DNA of 64,000 bases from Bradyrhizobium sp. CSA112 (GCF_029051645.1 NZ_JAACFS010000001.1:62001-126000); one strand, 5' to 3'. Positions 35,128 through 45,210 are shown, counted from the first letter of the stretch. Program-made: numbers and translations. Notes: generated by a model from the letters alone, not told the origin.

Positions 35128-35493
35128 TTACGCGAACTGGCTGAGACCCGGTGTCCCCGAAATGATTTCGCCCATTTGATCCGCTCCGATTTTGTCGCGG
35201 CCGAACCTGAAAAGTTCACGCGCCACGTTTTGAATCTCGCTCATGCCCAGACCAAGCGCCATCAGCCTGGTGCCGACCGCCATCAAGCCTCCGCCCATCA
35301 GCCTTGAGAATCCACCATTGCTGCTGGAAGCCGCAATCGCAGCCTCGGCACCCGGAATTTGGTCGATCAGGGCCTGAACCTTGTCGGACGGCCCCTCGTT
35401 ACGGAGAAAACCCAGAACGATTCCGACGGTTTTTTCAGCGACAGCGCTATCGATGCCGGCCTTGGAGGCCAGCCGTCCTACCAGTTCGTCCAT
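35128..35493 (-). CDS. DUF2267/DUF2780-like small helical protein
   Basis: 121 residues from the ATG at 35493 (MDELVGRLASKAGIDSAVA), preceded by a GGGG-rich stretch. The repeated helices AEKTVGIVLGFLRNEGPSDK and GLMAVGTRLMALGLGMSEIQ fit the small DUF2267/DUF2780-type families. Function unknown. It lies divergent from the HerA-like gene at 35832. Confidence 0.7.
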   Translation of the reverse strand: MDELVGRLASKAGIDSAVAEKTVGIVLGFLRNEGPSDKVQALIDQIPGAEAAIAASSSNGGFSRLMGGGLMAVGTRLMALGLGMSEIQNVARELFRFGRDKIGADQMGEIISGTPGLSQFA

Positions 35494-35831
35494 ATTGCCC
35501 CGTCCCCAACCGGTTTTACCGGGTCGTCTACTTGTCAATTTGATCTTGAGCGCCTGCGATCTGAAATACAAGCGATCCGCGCACATCAAGACGAGTTTGG
35601 TTCTAGATCGCGCCGCGAGTGTTGCAGCAATGCAAGAGTGAATGCCGGATTCACGCTGGCTTATTGCGCTGCGTTCTGGATTTCACCGCCGGAGGTCGGA
35701 AAAAAGTATGAAAAATGCGAACGGCGAGGTAGGCGAACGGTCGCGTATACGCTGCTGACGGTTTCAATCGGCGGGCAGGATGCGATATGATTGCCACCAA
35801 ATCTGTCCGATGTGCGCGAAGAGGCGATGCG

Positions 35832-37454
35832 ATGACCTCCGATAACAAGACGGCCGATACCGATGAGAAGATTTTTATCGGAAAGGGTGAACAGACGGCC
35901 TGGCTGTCGCTGGCGCTTGCCAATCGGCATGGCCTTGTCACCGGCGCGACCGGCACCGGCAAGACCGTGTCGCTGCAAGTGATGGCGGAGGGCTTTGCCC
36001 GCGCCGGTGTTCCCGTGTTCGCGGCCGATATCAAGGGTGACCTGTCCGGAATCTCAGAAGTCGGCGAGGCCAAGGACTTCATCCTCAAGCGCGCCGGAGA
36101 GATGGGCCTCAATTTTCAGCCCGACCAATTCTCGACGGTGTTCTGGGACGTGTTCGGCGAGCAGGGCCACCCGGTTCGCGCCACGGTCACGGAAATGGGG
36201 CCGCTATTGCTGTCACGGATGCTCGATCTGAACGACGTGCAGGAAGGCGTCCTCAATGTCGCATTCCGCGTGGCGGACGAAAACGGCCTGACGTTGATCG
36301 ACATGAAGGATCTGCGGTCGCTGTTGGATGCGATCGCGCCAATGGGCGGCAAAAAGGGGCCGGATGACGAGGAGGATGAACTCGCCGAAATCCGAAAGGC
36401 CGCGCAGAGCTTCGGCAACGTCAGCAAGGCGACGATCGGGACCATTCAGCGCCAGCTTCTGGTGCTGGAAAACCAGGGCGGAACGAAATTTTTCGGCGAG
36501 CCGGCGTTGTTGCTGAAAGATTTCATGAAGACTGACAGCGACGGCCGGGGAATGGTCAATATTCTGGTCGCCGATAAGCTGATGCAGAATCCGAGGCTCT
36601 ATGCGACCTTCCTGCTGTGGATGCTGTCGGAGCTGTTCGAGGAACTGCCGGAAGCCGGCGACCTGCCAAAGCCGAAACTGGTGTTCTTCTTCGACGAGGC
36701 GCATCTGCTATTCAACGACGCGCCGAAGGCGCTATTGGACAAGATCGAGCAGGTGGTCCGCCTGATCCGCTCCAAGGGCGTCGGCGTCTATTTCGTCACG
36801 CAAAACCCGATCGACGTGCCGGACAAAGTGCTGGCGCAGTTGGGCAACCGCGTGCAGCACGCGTTGCGCGCCTTCACGCCGCGCGACCAGAAGGCGGTCA
36901 ATGCGGCGGCGCAGACTTTCCGGCCTAACCCCAAGCTCGACACCGCCCGCGTCATCATGGAACTCGGCAAGGGCGAAGCGCTGGTGTCGTTCCTCGAAGG
37001 CGGCGGCACGCCGACCATGGTCGAGCGCGTGATGATCCGGCCGCCGACGGCGCGGATCGGGCCGATTACGCCGGAAGAGCGTAAGGCGATCATGAGCAAG
37101 AGCCCGGTCAAGGGTAAATACGATACCGCGGTCGACGCCGAATCTGCCTATGAGATGCTGCAGAAGCGCGTCGCTGGAACGGCGGCGCCTGCAAACGGTG
37201 CGGATGCCGGCGGAAGCGGCGGCGGGATTCTCGGCCAGATCGGTTCCATCGTCGGCACGATCTTCGGCACCAACGTCAAGCGCGGCAGGCTGTCGACCGG
37301 TCAGGTCATCGCGCGAGACGTTACCCGTTCGGTCACCAACAGGGTGGTCGGCGGCATCGTCGCCGATCTCGGCAAGTCGGTCGGCGGATCGCTTGGCGGT
37401 TCCGTCGGGCGCGCGCTGGTGCGCGGCGCGCTTGGCGGACTGCTGCGGCGGTAA
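35832..37454 (+). CDS. HerA-like P-loop ATPase (DUF853 family)
   Basis: 540 residues from the ATG at 35832 with GAGG upstream; a start at 35787 is possible. Walker A GATGTGKT lies at residues 38-45 and Walker B VFFFDEAHLLF at about 280. Conserved DIKGDLSG and GVYFVTQNP-like loops follow. The Gly-rich C-terminal tail (GGSLGGSVGRALV) ends in RALGGLLRR-like basic residues. HerA/FtsK-type ATPases pump or process DNA, but this family's substrate is unknown. Confidence 0.85.
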   Translation: MTSDNKTADTDEKIFIGKGEQTAWLSLALANRHGLVTGATGTGKTVSLQVMAEGFARAGVPVFAADIKGDLSGISEVGEAKDFILKRAGEMGLNFQPDQFSTVFWDVFGEQGHPVRATVTEMGPLLLSRMLDLNDVQEGVLNVAFRVADENGLTLIDMKDLRSLLDAIAPMGGKKGPDDEEDELAEIRKAAQSFGNVSKATIGTIQRQLLVLENQGGTKFFGEPALLLKDFMKTDSDGRGMVNILVADKLMQNPRLYATFLLWMLSELFEELPEAGDLPKPKLVFFFDEAHLLFNDAPKALLDKIEQVVRLIRSKGVGVYFVTQNPIDVPDKVLAQLGNRVQHALRAFTPRDQKAVNAAAQTFRPNPKLDTARVIMELGKGEALVSFLEGGGTPTMVERVMIRPPTARIGPITPEERKAIMSKSPVKGKYDTAVDAESAYEMLQKRVAGTAAPANGADAGGSGGGILGQIGSIVGTIFGTNVKRGRLSTGQVIARDVTRSVTNRVVGGIVADLGKSVGGSLGGSVGRALVRGALGGLLRR

Positions 37455-37490
37455 AGTTACGATCTCCCCTCTGACCTCTGGAACGAGCGC

Positions 37491-38813
37491 GTGCTGAGAT
37501 ATCCGTCGCTGCGAAGGCCGCTCGATATCCTGTTTCTGGTCTGCTGCATCGCCTTGACCGCCGATGTCCTCGTCCCGGAAATCTGGGGCAACGGCAAGAC
37601 CAAGGACTATCCGCTGTGGTTCTGGGCGGGGCAGCAGGTGCTGCAGGGCAAGAATCTCTACCCCGACGATCCCGCCAGCTATTTCGAATTCATCTATCCG
37701 CCGCTGTCGGCCCTGCTGCTCGCGATCCCGAGCTGGTTCGGCAAGATCCCGCTTTATCTGTGCCTGTCGTTCCTCAACATCGTCGCGTGGTGGATGACAG
37801 CGCAGTTCTCGCACGCGATGGCGGGATCGGGGCGGAAACCCGGGCCGTGGCTGGAAGCGCTGCCGGGCTTCGTCACCGTCACCTTCGTGTTCGACATGTT
37901 CGACCTCGGTCAACCGAACCTCCTGCTGCTGGCGCTGATGCTCTACGGGTTCTGGCTGCTGCGAAGCGAGCGAGGCTGGATGGCAGGCAGCATGTTTGCG
38001 CTGGCGACCGCCATCAAGGTGTTTCCGGTGGCGGTGTTGCCTTATCTGGTGTGGCGAAGACAGTGGGCGGCGGCCGCGAGCATGCTGGTGTTCACCTGCG
38101 TGTTTCTGTTCGTGCTGCCGGCGCCGTTTCGCGGCTTCCAGCACAACGTCACGGAGCTGAAGACCTGGTACCAGGGCATGGTGGGGTCCAGTTCGGAGAA
38201 GGGGTTCGGACAGCGCGACGAGCAGAACTGGTCGTGGGTCAACCAGTCGATCATCGCGGTGACGCACCGCCTGACGCGGCCCGTGAATTACAATCAGGAC
38301 GACCCGTCCAAGCCCGTGCGCACGATGAACGTCGCCAATCTCGACTACAAGACGGCGAACTGGATGGTGCTCGCGATATCGCTCGCGATCGGGCTCGGCT
38401 ATGTCGCCGTGATGCCGCCGGCATCGCGCCGGACCGAGCGGTCGGATGCCGAGGAACTCGGCATCCTCTTCTGCCTGATGACGGTCGCTTCGCCGTTGGC
38501 GCGACAATATTACTTTCTGTGGCTGTTCTTTCCGATCACCGTGTTGGCCCATCGCGCCGCTTATGATCCGAGGCCCGCGGTCAGAACCGGCACATGGGCG
38601 CTGCTCGCCGTGGCGGGCGGTTTGTTGTGTTTGTCGCTTCCACTGTTCCCGATCGACCTGCAGGCCTATGGCAACAATCTCGCTGCCACCATCCTGCTCA
38701 CGGCAGGGCTGGTCTGGCATATGCGCCATCCGCCTGCGGCGGATGCCGCCTTGCCTCGGGCCGCAGGCAAGCTACAACTCGATGTTAATAACAAGGCTCA
38801 CAGCCAGGGATGA
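37491..38813 (+). CDS. Membrane glycosyltransferase, GT87/DUF2029 family
   Basis: 440 residues, GTG start, about 9-10 spans. Family features: WFWAGQQVLQGKNLYPDD, FEFIYPPLSALLLAIPSW and ATAIKVFPVAVLPYLVWRR. GT87 enzymes transfer sugars from polyprenyl phosphate donors to periplasmic glycans or lipids. The next gene begins at its stop. A role in envelope polysaccharide is inferred. Confidence 0.85.
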   Translation: MLRYPSLRRPLDILFLVCCIALTADVLVPEIWGNGKTKDYPLWFWAGQQVLQGKNLYPDDPASYFEFIYPPLSALLLAIPSWFGKIPLYLCLSFLNIVAWWMTAQFSHAMAGSGRKPGPWLEALPGFVTVTFVFDMFDLGQPNLLLLALMLYGFWLLRSERGWMAGSMFALATAIKVFPVAVLPYLVWRRQWAAAASMLVFTCVFLFVLPAPFRGFQHNVTELKTWYQGMVGSSSEKGFGQRDEQNWSWVNQSIIAVTHRLTRPVNYNQDDPSKPVRTMNVANLDYKTANWMVLAISLAIGLGYVAVMPPASRRTERSDAEELGILFCLMTVASPLARQYYFLWLFFPITVLAHRAAYDPRPAVRTGTWALLAVAGGLLCLSLPLFPIDLQAYGNNLAATILLTAGLVWHMRHPPAADAALPRAAGKLQLDVNNKAHSQG

Positions 38814-38818
38814 TCAGC

Positions 38819-40234
38819 ATGTCCAACGCAAAGATCCAGCCGGTCCTCGATCACATCGACGCCGATTTCGACAACAGCCTCGAGCGGCTGTTCGCCCTGC
38901 TGCGGATCAAGTCGATTTCGGCCGATCCGGCCTTCGCCGGCGACTGCAAGGCGGCTGCCGATCATCTTGCGAAAGATATCGCGACGCTCGGCTTCAAGGC
39001 CGAGGTGAGGCCGACGGCGGGGCATCCCGCGATCGTCGCCAAGAACAATGGCAGTACCAATGGCAATGCGGGCGGCCGGCCTCACGTCCTGTTCTACGGC
39101 CACTATGATGTGCAGCCGGTCGATCCGCTTAATCTCTGGCACCGCCCGCCGTTCGAGCCTGTGGTCACCGATCACGCCGATGGCCGAAAGATCATCGTTG
39201 CGCGTGGCGCGGAGGACGACAAGGGCCAGTTGATGACTTTCGTCGAGGCCTGCCGCGCCTGGAAAAAGGTCACGGGATCGCTGCCGGTCGACATCACCAT
39301 CATCATCGAGGGTGAGGAGGAAATCGGATCGAAGAATTTCGTGCCGTTCCTGGAAGCGAACAAGAGCGACCTCAAGGCCGATTTCGCGCTGGTCTGCGAC
39401 ACCGGCATGTGGGACCAGAACACGCCGGCGATCACGACCTCGCTGCGCGGGCTGGTCTATGACGAGGTCAAGATCAAGGCCGCCAATCGCGACCTGCATT
39501 CCGGCATCTTCGGCGGCGGTGCGCGCAACCCGATCCGGGTGCTGACGAACATTCTCGGCCGCCTGCACGACGACAACGGCCACATCACCATCCCCGGGTT
39601 CTACGACGGCGTGAAGGACCTGCCGCCGGATATTCTGGCGCAGTGGAAGAATCTCAACCTCACGCCGGAATCATTCCTGAAGCCGATCGGCCTCTCCATT
39701 CCTGCCGGCGAGAAGGACCGTCTCCTGATCGAGCAGGTGTCCTCGCGTCCGACCTGCGACATCAACGGCATCATCGGCGGCTATACCGGCGAGGGCTCCA
39801 AGACCGTGATCCCGGCGGAAGCCTCCGCCAAGGTCTCGTTCCGGCTCGTGGAAGGGCAGAACCCGGAAAAGATCCGCAACGCCTTCCGCGACTATGTGCG
39901 GACGCGCGTGCCCGCCGACTGCAAAGCCGAGTTCACCGACCATTCCAACGCGCCGGCGATTGCGCTCGACTGGAACATGAAGCCGCTGGCGGCAGCCAAG
40001 CGCGCGCTGACGGACGAATGGGGCAAGGAGGCGCTGTTGATCGGCTCGGGCGCCTCGATCCCGATCGTGGCGGATTTCAAGCGTACGCTCGGCCTCGATA
40101 CCGTGCTGGTCGGCTTCGGCCTCGACGACGACAACATCCATTCCCCGAACGAGAAGTACGACCTGAAGAGCTACCACAAGGGCATCCGCTCCTGGGCGCG
40201 GATCCTCGGCGCGTTCGCGGAAGGGGCGAAGTAG
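38819..40234 (+). CDS. M20-family zinc metallopeptidase (dipeptidase)
   Basis: 471 residues from the ATG at 38819 with AGGGA at good spacing; an ATG at 38810 that overlaps the previous stop is also possible. Metal-site motifs: FYGHYDVQPVDP (His95, Asp97), ARGAEDDKGQL and EGEEEIGS, with GGVLGDLDD-type C-terminal HSPNEKYDLKSY. It hydrolyses dipeptides or N-acyl amino acids; the substrate is unknown. Forms a likely pair with the GT87 gene. Confidence 0.9.
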   Translation: MSNAKIQPVLDHIDADFDNSLERLFALLRIKSISADPAFAGDCKAAADHLAKDIATLGFKAEVRPTAGHPAIVAKNNGSTNGNAGGRPHVLFYGHYDVQPVDPLNLWHRPPFEPVVTDHADGRKIIVARGAEDDKGQLMTFVEACRAWKKVTGSLPVDITIIIEGEEEIGSKNFVPFLEANKSDLKADFALVCDTGMWDQNTPAITTSLRGLVYDEVKIKAANRDLHSGIFGGGARNPIRVLTNILGRLHDDNGHITIPGFYDGVKDLPPDILAQWKNLNLTPESFLKPIGLSIPAGEKDRLLIEQVSSRPTCDINGIIGGYTGEGSKTVIPAEASAKVSFRLVEGQNPEKIRNAFRDYVRTRVPADCKAEFTDHSNAPAIALDWNMKPLAAAKRALTDEWGKEALLIGSGASIPIVADFKRTLGLDTVLVGFGLDDDNIHSPNEKYDLKSYHKGIRSWARILGAFAEGAK

Positions 40235-40261
40235 GGAGGGGACGGGTGGCGTTGTAGAAGT

Positions 40262-40354
40262 GTAGGGTGGGCAAAGGCGCATTGCGCCGTGCCCACCATC
40301 TATCCGATGGGTTGGTCTTTGAATGGTGGGCACGCTTCGCTTTGCCCACCCTAC
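40262..40354. repeat. Inverted repeat element after the M20 gene
   Basis: GTAGGGTGGGCAAAG at the left is matched by CTTTGCCCACCCTAC at the right, with imperfect pairing between. This 93-base palindromic element recurs widely in Bradyrhizobium-like genomes, by memory. It lies between the M20 gene and a terminator. Confidence 0.75.
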
Positions 40355-40360
40355 TGAATA

Positions 40361-40390
40361 AAAACGCCGCCCGGGATTGGGCGGCGTTTT
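40361..40390. terminator. Bidirectional rho-independent terminator
   Basis: A 12-base stem AAAACGCCGCCC/GGGCGGCGTTTT with a six-base loop GGGATT is flanked by T-tracts in both directions. It lies between the convergent M20 gene (plus) and epimerase gene (minus) and can serve both. Confidence 0.85.
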
Positions 40391-40467
40391 GATTCCTGAC
40401 GTGTAGAGGTATATGGGCGATAGTTTAGCGCATTCGTGCGGCGCGTCCAACGGATATTTCCGGCGCC

Positions 40468-41451
40468 TCACTCCACCGGATAGGGGCCATCGCGAAAGAG
40501 GCGGTCGTGATAACCCTTGCTGCCTATCTCGCGTGCCAGCGGGCTGCGAATGTCCTCGTCGGCCCGCAGCCGCGCAATCAGCGCGCGGAAGTCATGGCGT
40601 GGCTGCCAGCCGAGTTCGGCCCGCGCCCGGTCGTTGACGTAAACGCGATCGATGCCTGGAATCATCGTCCAGCCGCGCCGCGCAAATTCGGCTTCATAAT
40701 CCGGCACGTAACGGCGGACTACAAGCGGCGCGTCGGTGCGCAGTTCCGCGGCGTCGTGGCGCGTGAAGGGCGTAGTAGCGCTGATGATGTATTTCGCGAA
40801 ACCGGCCGCTGGCGCGTGACGGGCCGCCAGCAGATGCGCGCTGACTACGTCTTCGATATCGACGCGGCGATAGAGGAACTCGTTGGTTTTGGCGTTGGCA
40901 TCGGTGTAGGCCTCGCGTACCGCGCGATTGTCGTCCTCTTCGGGAAAGAAGCGCGAGGTGCGCAGCACGATGGCGCGAAGTGAATGATTGCGCGCGAATA
41001 GCTGGCACAGATCCTCCGCAGACGCTTTGGTGACGCCGTAGATATTTTTCGGTACCGCCGTGACGTCTTCGGTTATCCAGGCGGCCGGCTCGCCCGGCGG
41101 CGGAACCAGCGCATCGCCGAAGACGCTTGTGGTGCTGGTGTAGACGAACGCCGTGACGCCGCCGGCAGTGGCTTCTTCAAGCAGATTGAGCGTGCCGGTG
41201 ATATTGACGTCAACGAAGTCCTGGCGCCTGTGCGTCGCAACGTGCGGCTTGTGCAGCGTGGCGGCGTGCAGCACGGTCGTAACGTGCTTCATGCAACGGC
41301 GCACGAAAGCCCGGTCGGCGATCGAGCCTACCTGGTGCGTAAACGCGCCAGGCCGAACATCAATGCCAACGGTCTCGCGGCGCTGCGCCTGTAGCGTACG
41401 CACCAACGCCTCGCCCAAATGGCCGGAACTGCCGGTCACCAATACCGTCAC
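40468..41451 (-). CDS. NAD-dependent epimerase/dehydratase
   Basis: 327 residues from GTG at 41451 (AAGG upstream), giving VTVLVTGSSGHLGEAL, the GxxGxxG dinucleotide fold. The YxxxK motif is YGVTK (Tyr138, Lys142). Further: ITGTLNLLEEATAGGVTAFV and VYNDRAR-like end DRVYVNDRARAELGW. It is an extended SDR, likely acting on a nucleotide sugar. The class II aldolase gene lies just upstream on the same strand. Confidence 0.85.
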   Translation of the reverse strand: MTVLVTGSSGHLGEALVRTLQAQRRETVGIDVRPGAFTHQVGSIADRAFVRRCMKHVTTVLHAATLHKPHVATHRRQDFVDVNITGTLNLLEEATAGGVTAFVYTSTTSVFGDALVPPPGEPAAWITEDVTAVPKNIYGVTKASAEDLCQLFARNHSLRAIVLRTSRFFPEEDDNRAVREAYTDANAKTNEFLYRRVDIEDVVSAHLLAARHAPAAGFAKYIISATTPFTRHDAAELRTDAPLVVRRYVPDYEAEFARRGWTMIPGIDRVYVNDRARAELGWQPRHDFRALIARLRADEDIRSPLAREIGSKGYHDRLFRDGPYPVE

Positions 41452-41482
41452 GCCGCTGTAACCTTTCGCGCGCCTGCCTGGC

Positions 41483-42262
41483 TCAGGTCTTGTAGCTCGG
41501 GTCGATTCGATCCAGCTTGCGCAATAGCGGCGGCCACACCAGCTCGGTCGAGCGCCGTTCCGCGAAATCGGCATTGGCGAACAACCGCTCGTTCTTGTCG
41601 ATCACGGCCTGTTCGATCGGATAGGCGGTCGGACCCAGCATGCGGGTGCGCACCTGCATCGTGCAGGCCCGTTCCAGATGGTACATGCGCTCGAAGGCGG
41701 AGGCGACCGAACGGCCGACAGTCAGCGTGCCGTGGTTGCGCAACAGCATGTGGTTCTTGTCGCCGAGGTCCTTCTGCAGCCGTGGGCGTTCGTCGTGATC
41801 CAGCGCCACGCCTTCGTAATCGTGGTAGGCGAGGTCGTGGGTGACGAATTGCGCGGTCTGGTTCATCGGCAGCAGGCCTTCCATGCAACTCGCGACTGCC
41901 GTGCCGTCAGGCGTGTGCAGATGAAGCACGCAGCCGGCATCCTCGCGCACTTCGTGGATCGCCGAATGGATGGTGAAGCCGGCCGGATTGATGCTGTACT
42001 CGCTCTCGCTGAGCTGATTGCCATGGAGATCGACCTTGACCAGGCTCGACGCCGTGATTTCCTCGAACATCAGGCCGTACGGGTTGATCAGGAAGTGATG
42101 GTCGGGGCCCGGCACGCGCGCCGAGATGTGGGTGTCGACCAGATCATCCCAGCCATACAGCGCGACGAGGCGGTAGCAGGCCGCGAGATTGATGCGCTGG
42201 TTCCACTCGGCGTCCGTCATGCCGGAGGGAACTTGCTTCAAGCGAGCTTTAGCTGGCGACAT
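41483..42262 (-). CDS. Class II aldolase/adducin-family protein
   Basis: 259 residues. Zinc ligands in CVLHLHTPDG (His114, His116) and MLLRNHGTLTVG, plus NPYGLMFEEITASSLV, mark the fold. Family members cleave sugar phosphates or act as related adducin-like proteins; substrate is unclear. It starts an operon with the epimerase (31 bases apart). Confidence 0.88.
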   Translation of the reverse strand: MSPAKARLKQVPSGMTDAEWNQRINLAACYRLVALYGWDDLVDTHISARVPGPDHHFLINPYGLMFEEITASSLVKVDLHGNQLSESEYSINPAGFTIHSAIHEVREDAGCVLHLHTPDGTAVASCMEGLLPMNQTAQFVTHDLAYHDYEGVALDHDERPRLQKDLGDKNHMLLRNHGTLTVGRSVASAFERMYHLERACTMQVRTRMLGPTAYPIEQAVIDKNERLFANADFAERRSTELVWPPLLRKLDRIDPSYKT

Positions 42263-42369
42263 GGCGCGCTTTCTCCCGTGCGTTGCTGATTTTCGAGAGC
42301 AAGCCTAATCCCGTGCCGGACGGCCAGCAAGGCAGTCGTCACGGGTGGCAGTCATGCCTTTGCGGGCTA

Positions 42370-44019
42370 CTACGGCGCCGGAATTGCCAGCAGTGTGGAG
42401 ATGCCACGGCCGCGGATATCGTAGACACGCGCGAACACGACATCGTCACGCTTGATTTCCACCATGACCGGCGCGGTGAGGCCCTTGCAGTAGAACTCGC
42501 CCAGCGTCATCGCGAAATCGGCGGACTGGCTGTCCCAGCCGATCGTGAAGTCGGGGCCGAGCGCCACCTGCGCCGGACGCTGCGGGCCGCACACCGCGAC
42601 CTTCCATTTACGTCCCAGCGGCGGCACTTCCTGCCGCTCGACCAGCTCTTCGCGCAGGCCGTCAGACGCCTGCTTCAGCGCCAGCCCCCAATAATCGAGC
42701 ATGAACAGGCTGTCGGCGCCACGAACGGTGCCGGCGATATGATTGAAATGGGTGTACTCGTAAGGGTGCAGGCGGATCATCTCGCTCAGCGGCAACAGCA
42801 AGCCGAACGTGAACACCGCCAGTGCGGCAGGTTGCCAGCGGCGGTGATTATCCTTGAGCCAGGTCATGGCCCAGGAGAACGATACGCCGGCGAGCACCGC
42901 CATCGGCGGGATGACGAAGACGAAATGCCGGATGCCGTTATAGAGCGCCGGCCGCTTCACCATCGCGATCACCAGCGGCAGGCTGGCCGCCAGCGTCAGC
43001 ATCAGCAGGATCGTCTTGCGGCGGGCCGACACATCGCCGCGCGACAGCGACATGAAGGTGCCGACGACGCCGGCGAACAACAGCGCGAGCAATACCTCGG
43101 GAAGCTGCAGCGCGAACAGCGTCGGCAGGTAGGACCACGGCATATCGGGCACCGATACCAGCGCGCCGTCGAACATTTCCTTCCATGGCTTTTCGAAGAA
43201 GTGCGAGAAATAGGTCAGCGCCTTGAAGGGATGGTCCGCCTCCATGATGGACCATGGCCACACCAGGCCCATGATCAGGTATCCAAGCACGAGGCCCGGC
43301 AGCAGCACGTATACGACATGGGCGAAGCGGCGGATCGCTTCGCGCCGGCCTTGCGTGCGAACTTCGTCGATCAGCAGCGGGACGAAGCCGACCATCGCGT
43401 AGACCACCGCCATCCCGCCGAGAATCCGGCAGCCGATGGAGAGACCGGCGCCGAGGCCGACAATCAGGATGGTTCGCGGCGAGGGCGCGGGATATTCCTC
43501 CGCCAGGCGCACCAGACCCAGGATCAGGATCACCATCGAGACGGCAAACGGCGCGTCCTTCGGGTTCATGAACATGTGCCCGTAGAAGGTCGGGCACAGC
43601 GTCAGCAGCAACAATGTCGCAAGCCCGGCAAGCGGGCCGCCGACACGCCGCGCCAGCCGCCAGGTCACGGCAAGGCCGATCACGCCGACCACGGCGCCGA
43701 GCAGACGGCGCGTTTCAAACAGTTCGAGCGGGATGACCTTGTGCAGCAGGGCCGCCGCCATGTCGAAGCCGCCGCCATACATATAGAGGTTGGCGAACGA
43801 CAGCGCGCCGGTGTCCTTGAAGCCGGAACCGTACATCCGCAGCAGCAGGTCGGCATATTCGGCGTGCGTGTAGTCGTCCCAGCCCAGTCCGTAGTCCCGG
43901 AAGGTCAGACCCGCGACGAGAGTGACCACGGCCAGCACGAAGATGGCAAGGTCGTCGCAGGTCCGCTCCAACGAGCGCCGCGCGGGCGTATCGAGAGCAG
44001 AAGTCGTGATGGCTGACAT
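42370..44019 (-). CDS. Membrane glycosyltransferase, PMT/GT39-like
   Basis: 549 residues with about 11-12 spans. The N-terminal loop has the acidic motif GLGWDDYTHAEYADLL, the catalytic-type DD of the PMT/ArnT superfamily, and PTFYGHMFMNPKDAPFAVSM. The C-terminal 100 residues are periplasmic. It probably moves a sugar from a polyprenyl donor to lipid or protein in the envelope. The plus-strand open frame opposite is a shadow. Confidence 0.85.
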   Translation of the reverse strand: MSAITTSALDTPARRSLERTCDDLAIFVLAVVTLVAGLTFRDYGLGWDDYTHAEYADLLLRMYGSGFKDTGALSFANLYMYGGGFDMAAALLHKVIPLELFETRRLLGAVVGVIGLAVTWRLARRVGGPLAGLATLLLLTLCPTFYGHMFMNPKDAPFAVSMVILILGLVRLAEEYPAPSPRTILIVGLGAGLSIGCRILGGMAVVYAMVGFVPLLIDEVRTQGRREAIRRFAHVVYVLLPGLVLGYLIMGLVWPWSIMEADHPFKALTYFSHFFEKPWKEMFDGALVSVPDMPWSYLPTLFALQLPEVLLALLFAGVVGTFMSLSRGDVSARRKTILLMLTLAASLPLVIAMVKRPALYNGIRHFVFVIPPMAVLAGVSFSWAMTWLKDNHRRWQPAALAVFTFGLLLPLSEMIRLHPYEYTHFNHIAGTVRGADSLFMLDYWGLALKQASDGLREELVERQEVPPLGRKWKVAVCGPQRPAQVALGPDFTIGWDSQSADFAMTLGEFYCKGLTAPVMVEIKRDDVVFARVYDIRGRGISTLLAIPAP

Positions 44020-44364
44020 GGCGATTGGTAACCCAGCGTCCCCTATGGCCCAGCGCGGATATTCTTGAGCCTCATTCCCCGGGTACCCATATAGCGCAGT
44101 TCCATTTCCAAGTAATTGGGAATTGTGGCTTTAAATCCCTGATGCGATGCAACAAAAGGGCGGTAATTGATAGTTGGTAAAACTACGGTCGGCGGGCTGA
44201 ACGGTATCTGAATGGCAAAGATCGCGGTGAGCGAAATCCTGCAACCAGACGAAGCGGGTACGGAACCCTGGACGCAATTGGCGGTTGGCGGTGCACACAA
44301 TATGACGGTATCGTGGCGTGGGGCGGCTTGCGAGCGTTTCGGGCGCGGCTGAGGGGTTAATTCG
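44020..44364. other. Intergenic region, no gene seen
   Basis: 345 bases between the divergent glycosyltransferase and the 281-residue protein. It contains AT-rich stretches near 44110-44190 (TTCCATTTCCAAGTAATTGG, GGTAATTGATAGTTGG) that may hold promoters for either side, but no open frame with protein-like composition and no obvious hairpin. Confidence 0.5.
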
Positions 44365-45210
44365 ATGATGGTTGTCATGTTGATCGCCGGAATCGGCCTT
44401 GTTTTGGCGGGCCTGCTGGCGATCGGCTTCGGTATCCCGATCAAGGAATTCAGCACCGGCAATACGCTGATTATCGCCGGCGTGATCGGCGTTTGCAGCG
44501 GCGCGATCATGCTCGCGCTCTGGATGACGGTCCGGGAATTGAAGAACATCGCGCGGCGGCTCGGTACCGGCGTGCCGGAAGCGCGTAGCGACGTCGCGAT
44601 GCGGCCGGCGCTCCCCCTCGGCGCGACGCGGGATTCCGCTTCCAATGGTGGCGGCTTCCCGGCCGCCGAACAGCCTGGCGGCCCAATGGCCGCACCGCCG
44701 CCTTGGCAGAATGAAGCTGTCCTGCGCGACCATCCGGTTCCCGAGCCGATGTTTCCGGAAGAGGCGGCGCCTCCATCGGCATCCAAGCCAAAGCGCAACC
44801 TGTTGTTTTCCTCGACATCGCGGAAAGAGCGCGAGCGCGCCCAGGCCCGGGCCGGTGAACCGCCCGATCTGTTGTCATCCGACCTTCGCTCCAAGCCGCC
44901 CGCCGTGCCTCCGGCCGAGCCGCCTCCGCCATCGTTCGAAGATGCCTGGCCGAAGGCGGACCGCGCAAAGCCCGGTGAAGGTCCGCTGCAGCGGCGCGGC
45001 GGGCGTACGCCCCAGCCGAACGCAGAAACCAATGGCGGACCGGCGCGCGCCGAGGATCAGCCGGCGGTGACGGTGCTGAAGTCGGGCGTTGTCGATGGCA
45101 TGGCCTATTCGCTCTATTCCGATGGTTCGATCGAGGCCCAGATGCCGGAGGGGATGATGCGCTTTGCCTCGATCGATGAACTGCGTGAGCATCTCGATCA
45201 GCGGCACTGA
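44365..45210 (+). CDS. Membrane-anchored proline-rich conserved protein
   Basis: 281 residues. Two spans near the N-terminus (VVMLIAGIGLVLAGLLAI and TLIIAGVIGVCSGAIMLAL) precede a long Pro/Ala/Arg-rich linker of about 150 residues. The C-terminus has a compact SVVDGMAYSLYSDGSIEA-type domain (GMAYSLYSDGSIEAQMPEG) and ends RFASIDELREHLDQ. Similar proteins are widespread in Rhizobiales; function unknown. Confidence 0.75.
   Translation: MMVVMLIAGIGLVLAGLLAIGFGIPIKEFSTGNTLIIAGVIGVCSGAIMLALWMTVRELKNIARRLGTGVPEARSDVAMRPALPLGATRDSASNGGGFPAAEQPGGPMAAPPPWQNEAVLRDHPVPEPMFPEEAAPPSASKPKRNLLFSSTSRKERERAQARAGEPPDLLSSDLRSKPPAVPPAEPPPPSFEDAWPKADRAKPGEGPLQRRGGRTPQPNAETNGGPARAEDQPAVTVLKSGVVDGMAYSLYSDGSIEAQMPEGMMRFASIDELREHLDQRH

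Noticed and set aside
36732-38729. A 665-codon minus-strand frame
   Set aside because: It is antisense to the HerA-like and GT87 genes and has Arg/His/Gln-rich shadow composition.
42283-44016. A 577-codon plus-strand frame
   Set aside because: It is antisense to the membrane glycosyltransferase, with very high His/Gln/Arg content and no domain.
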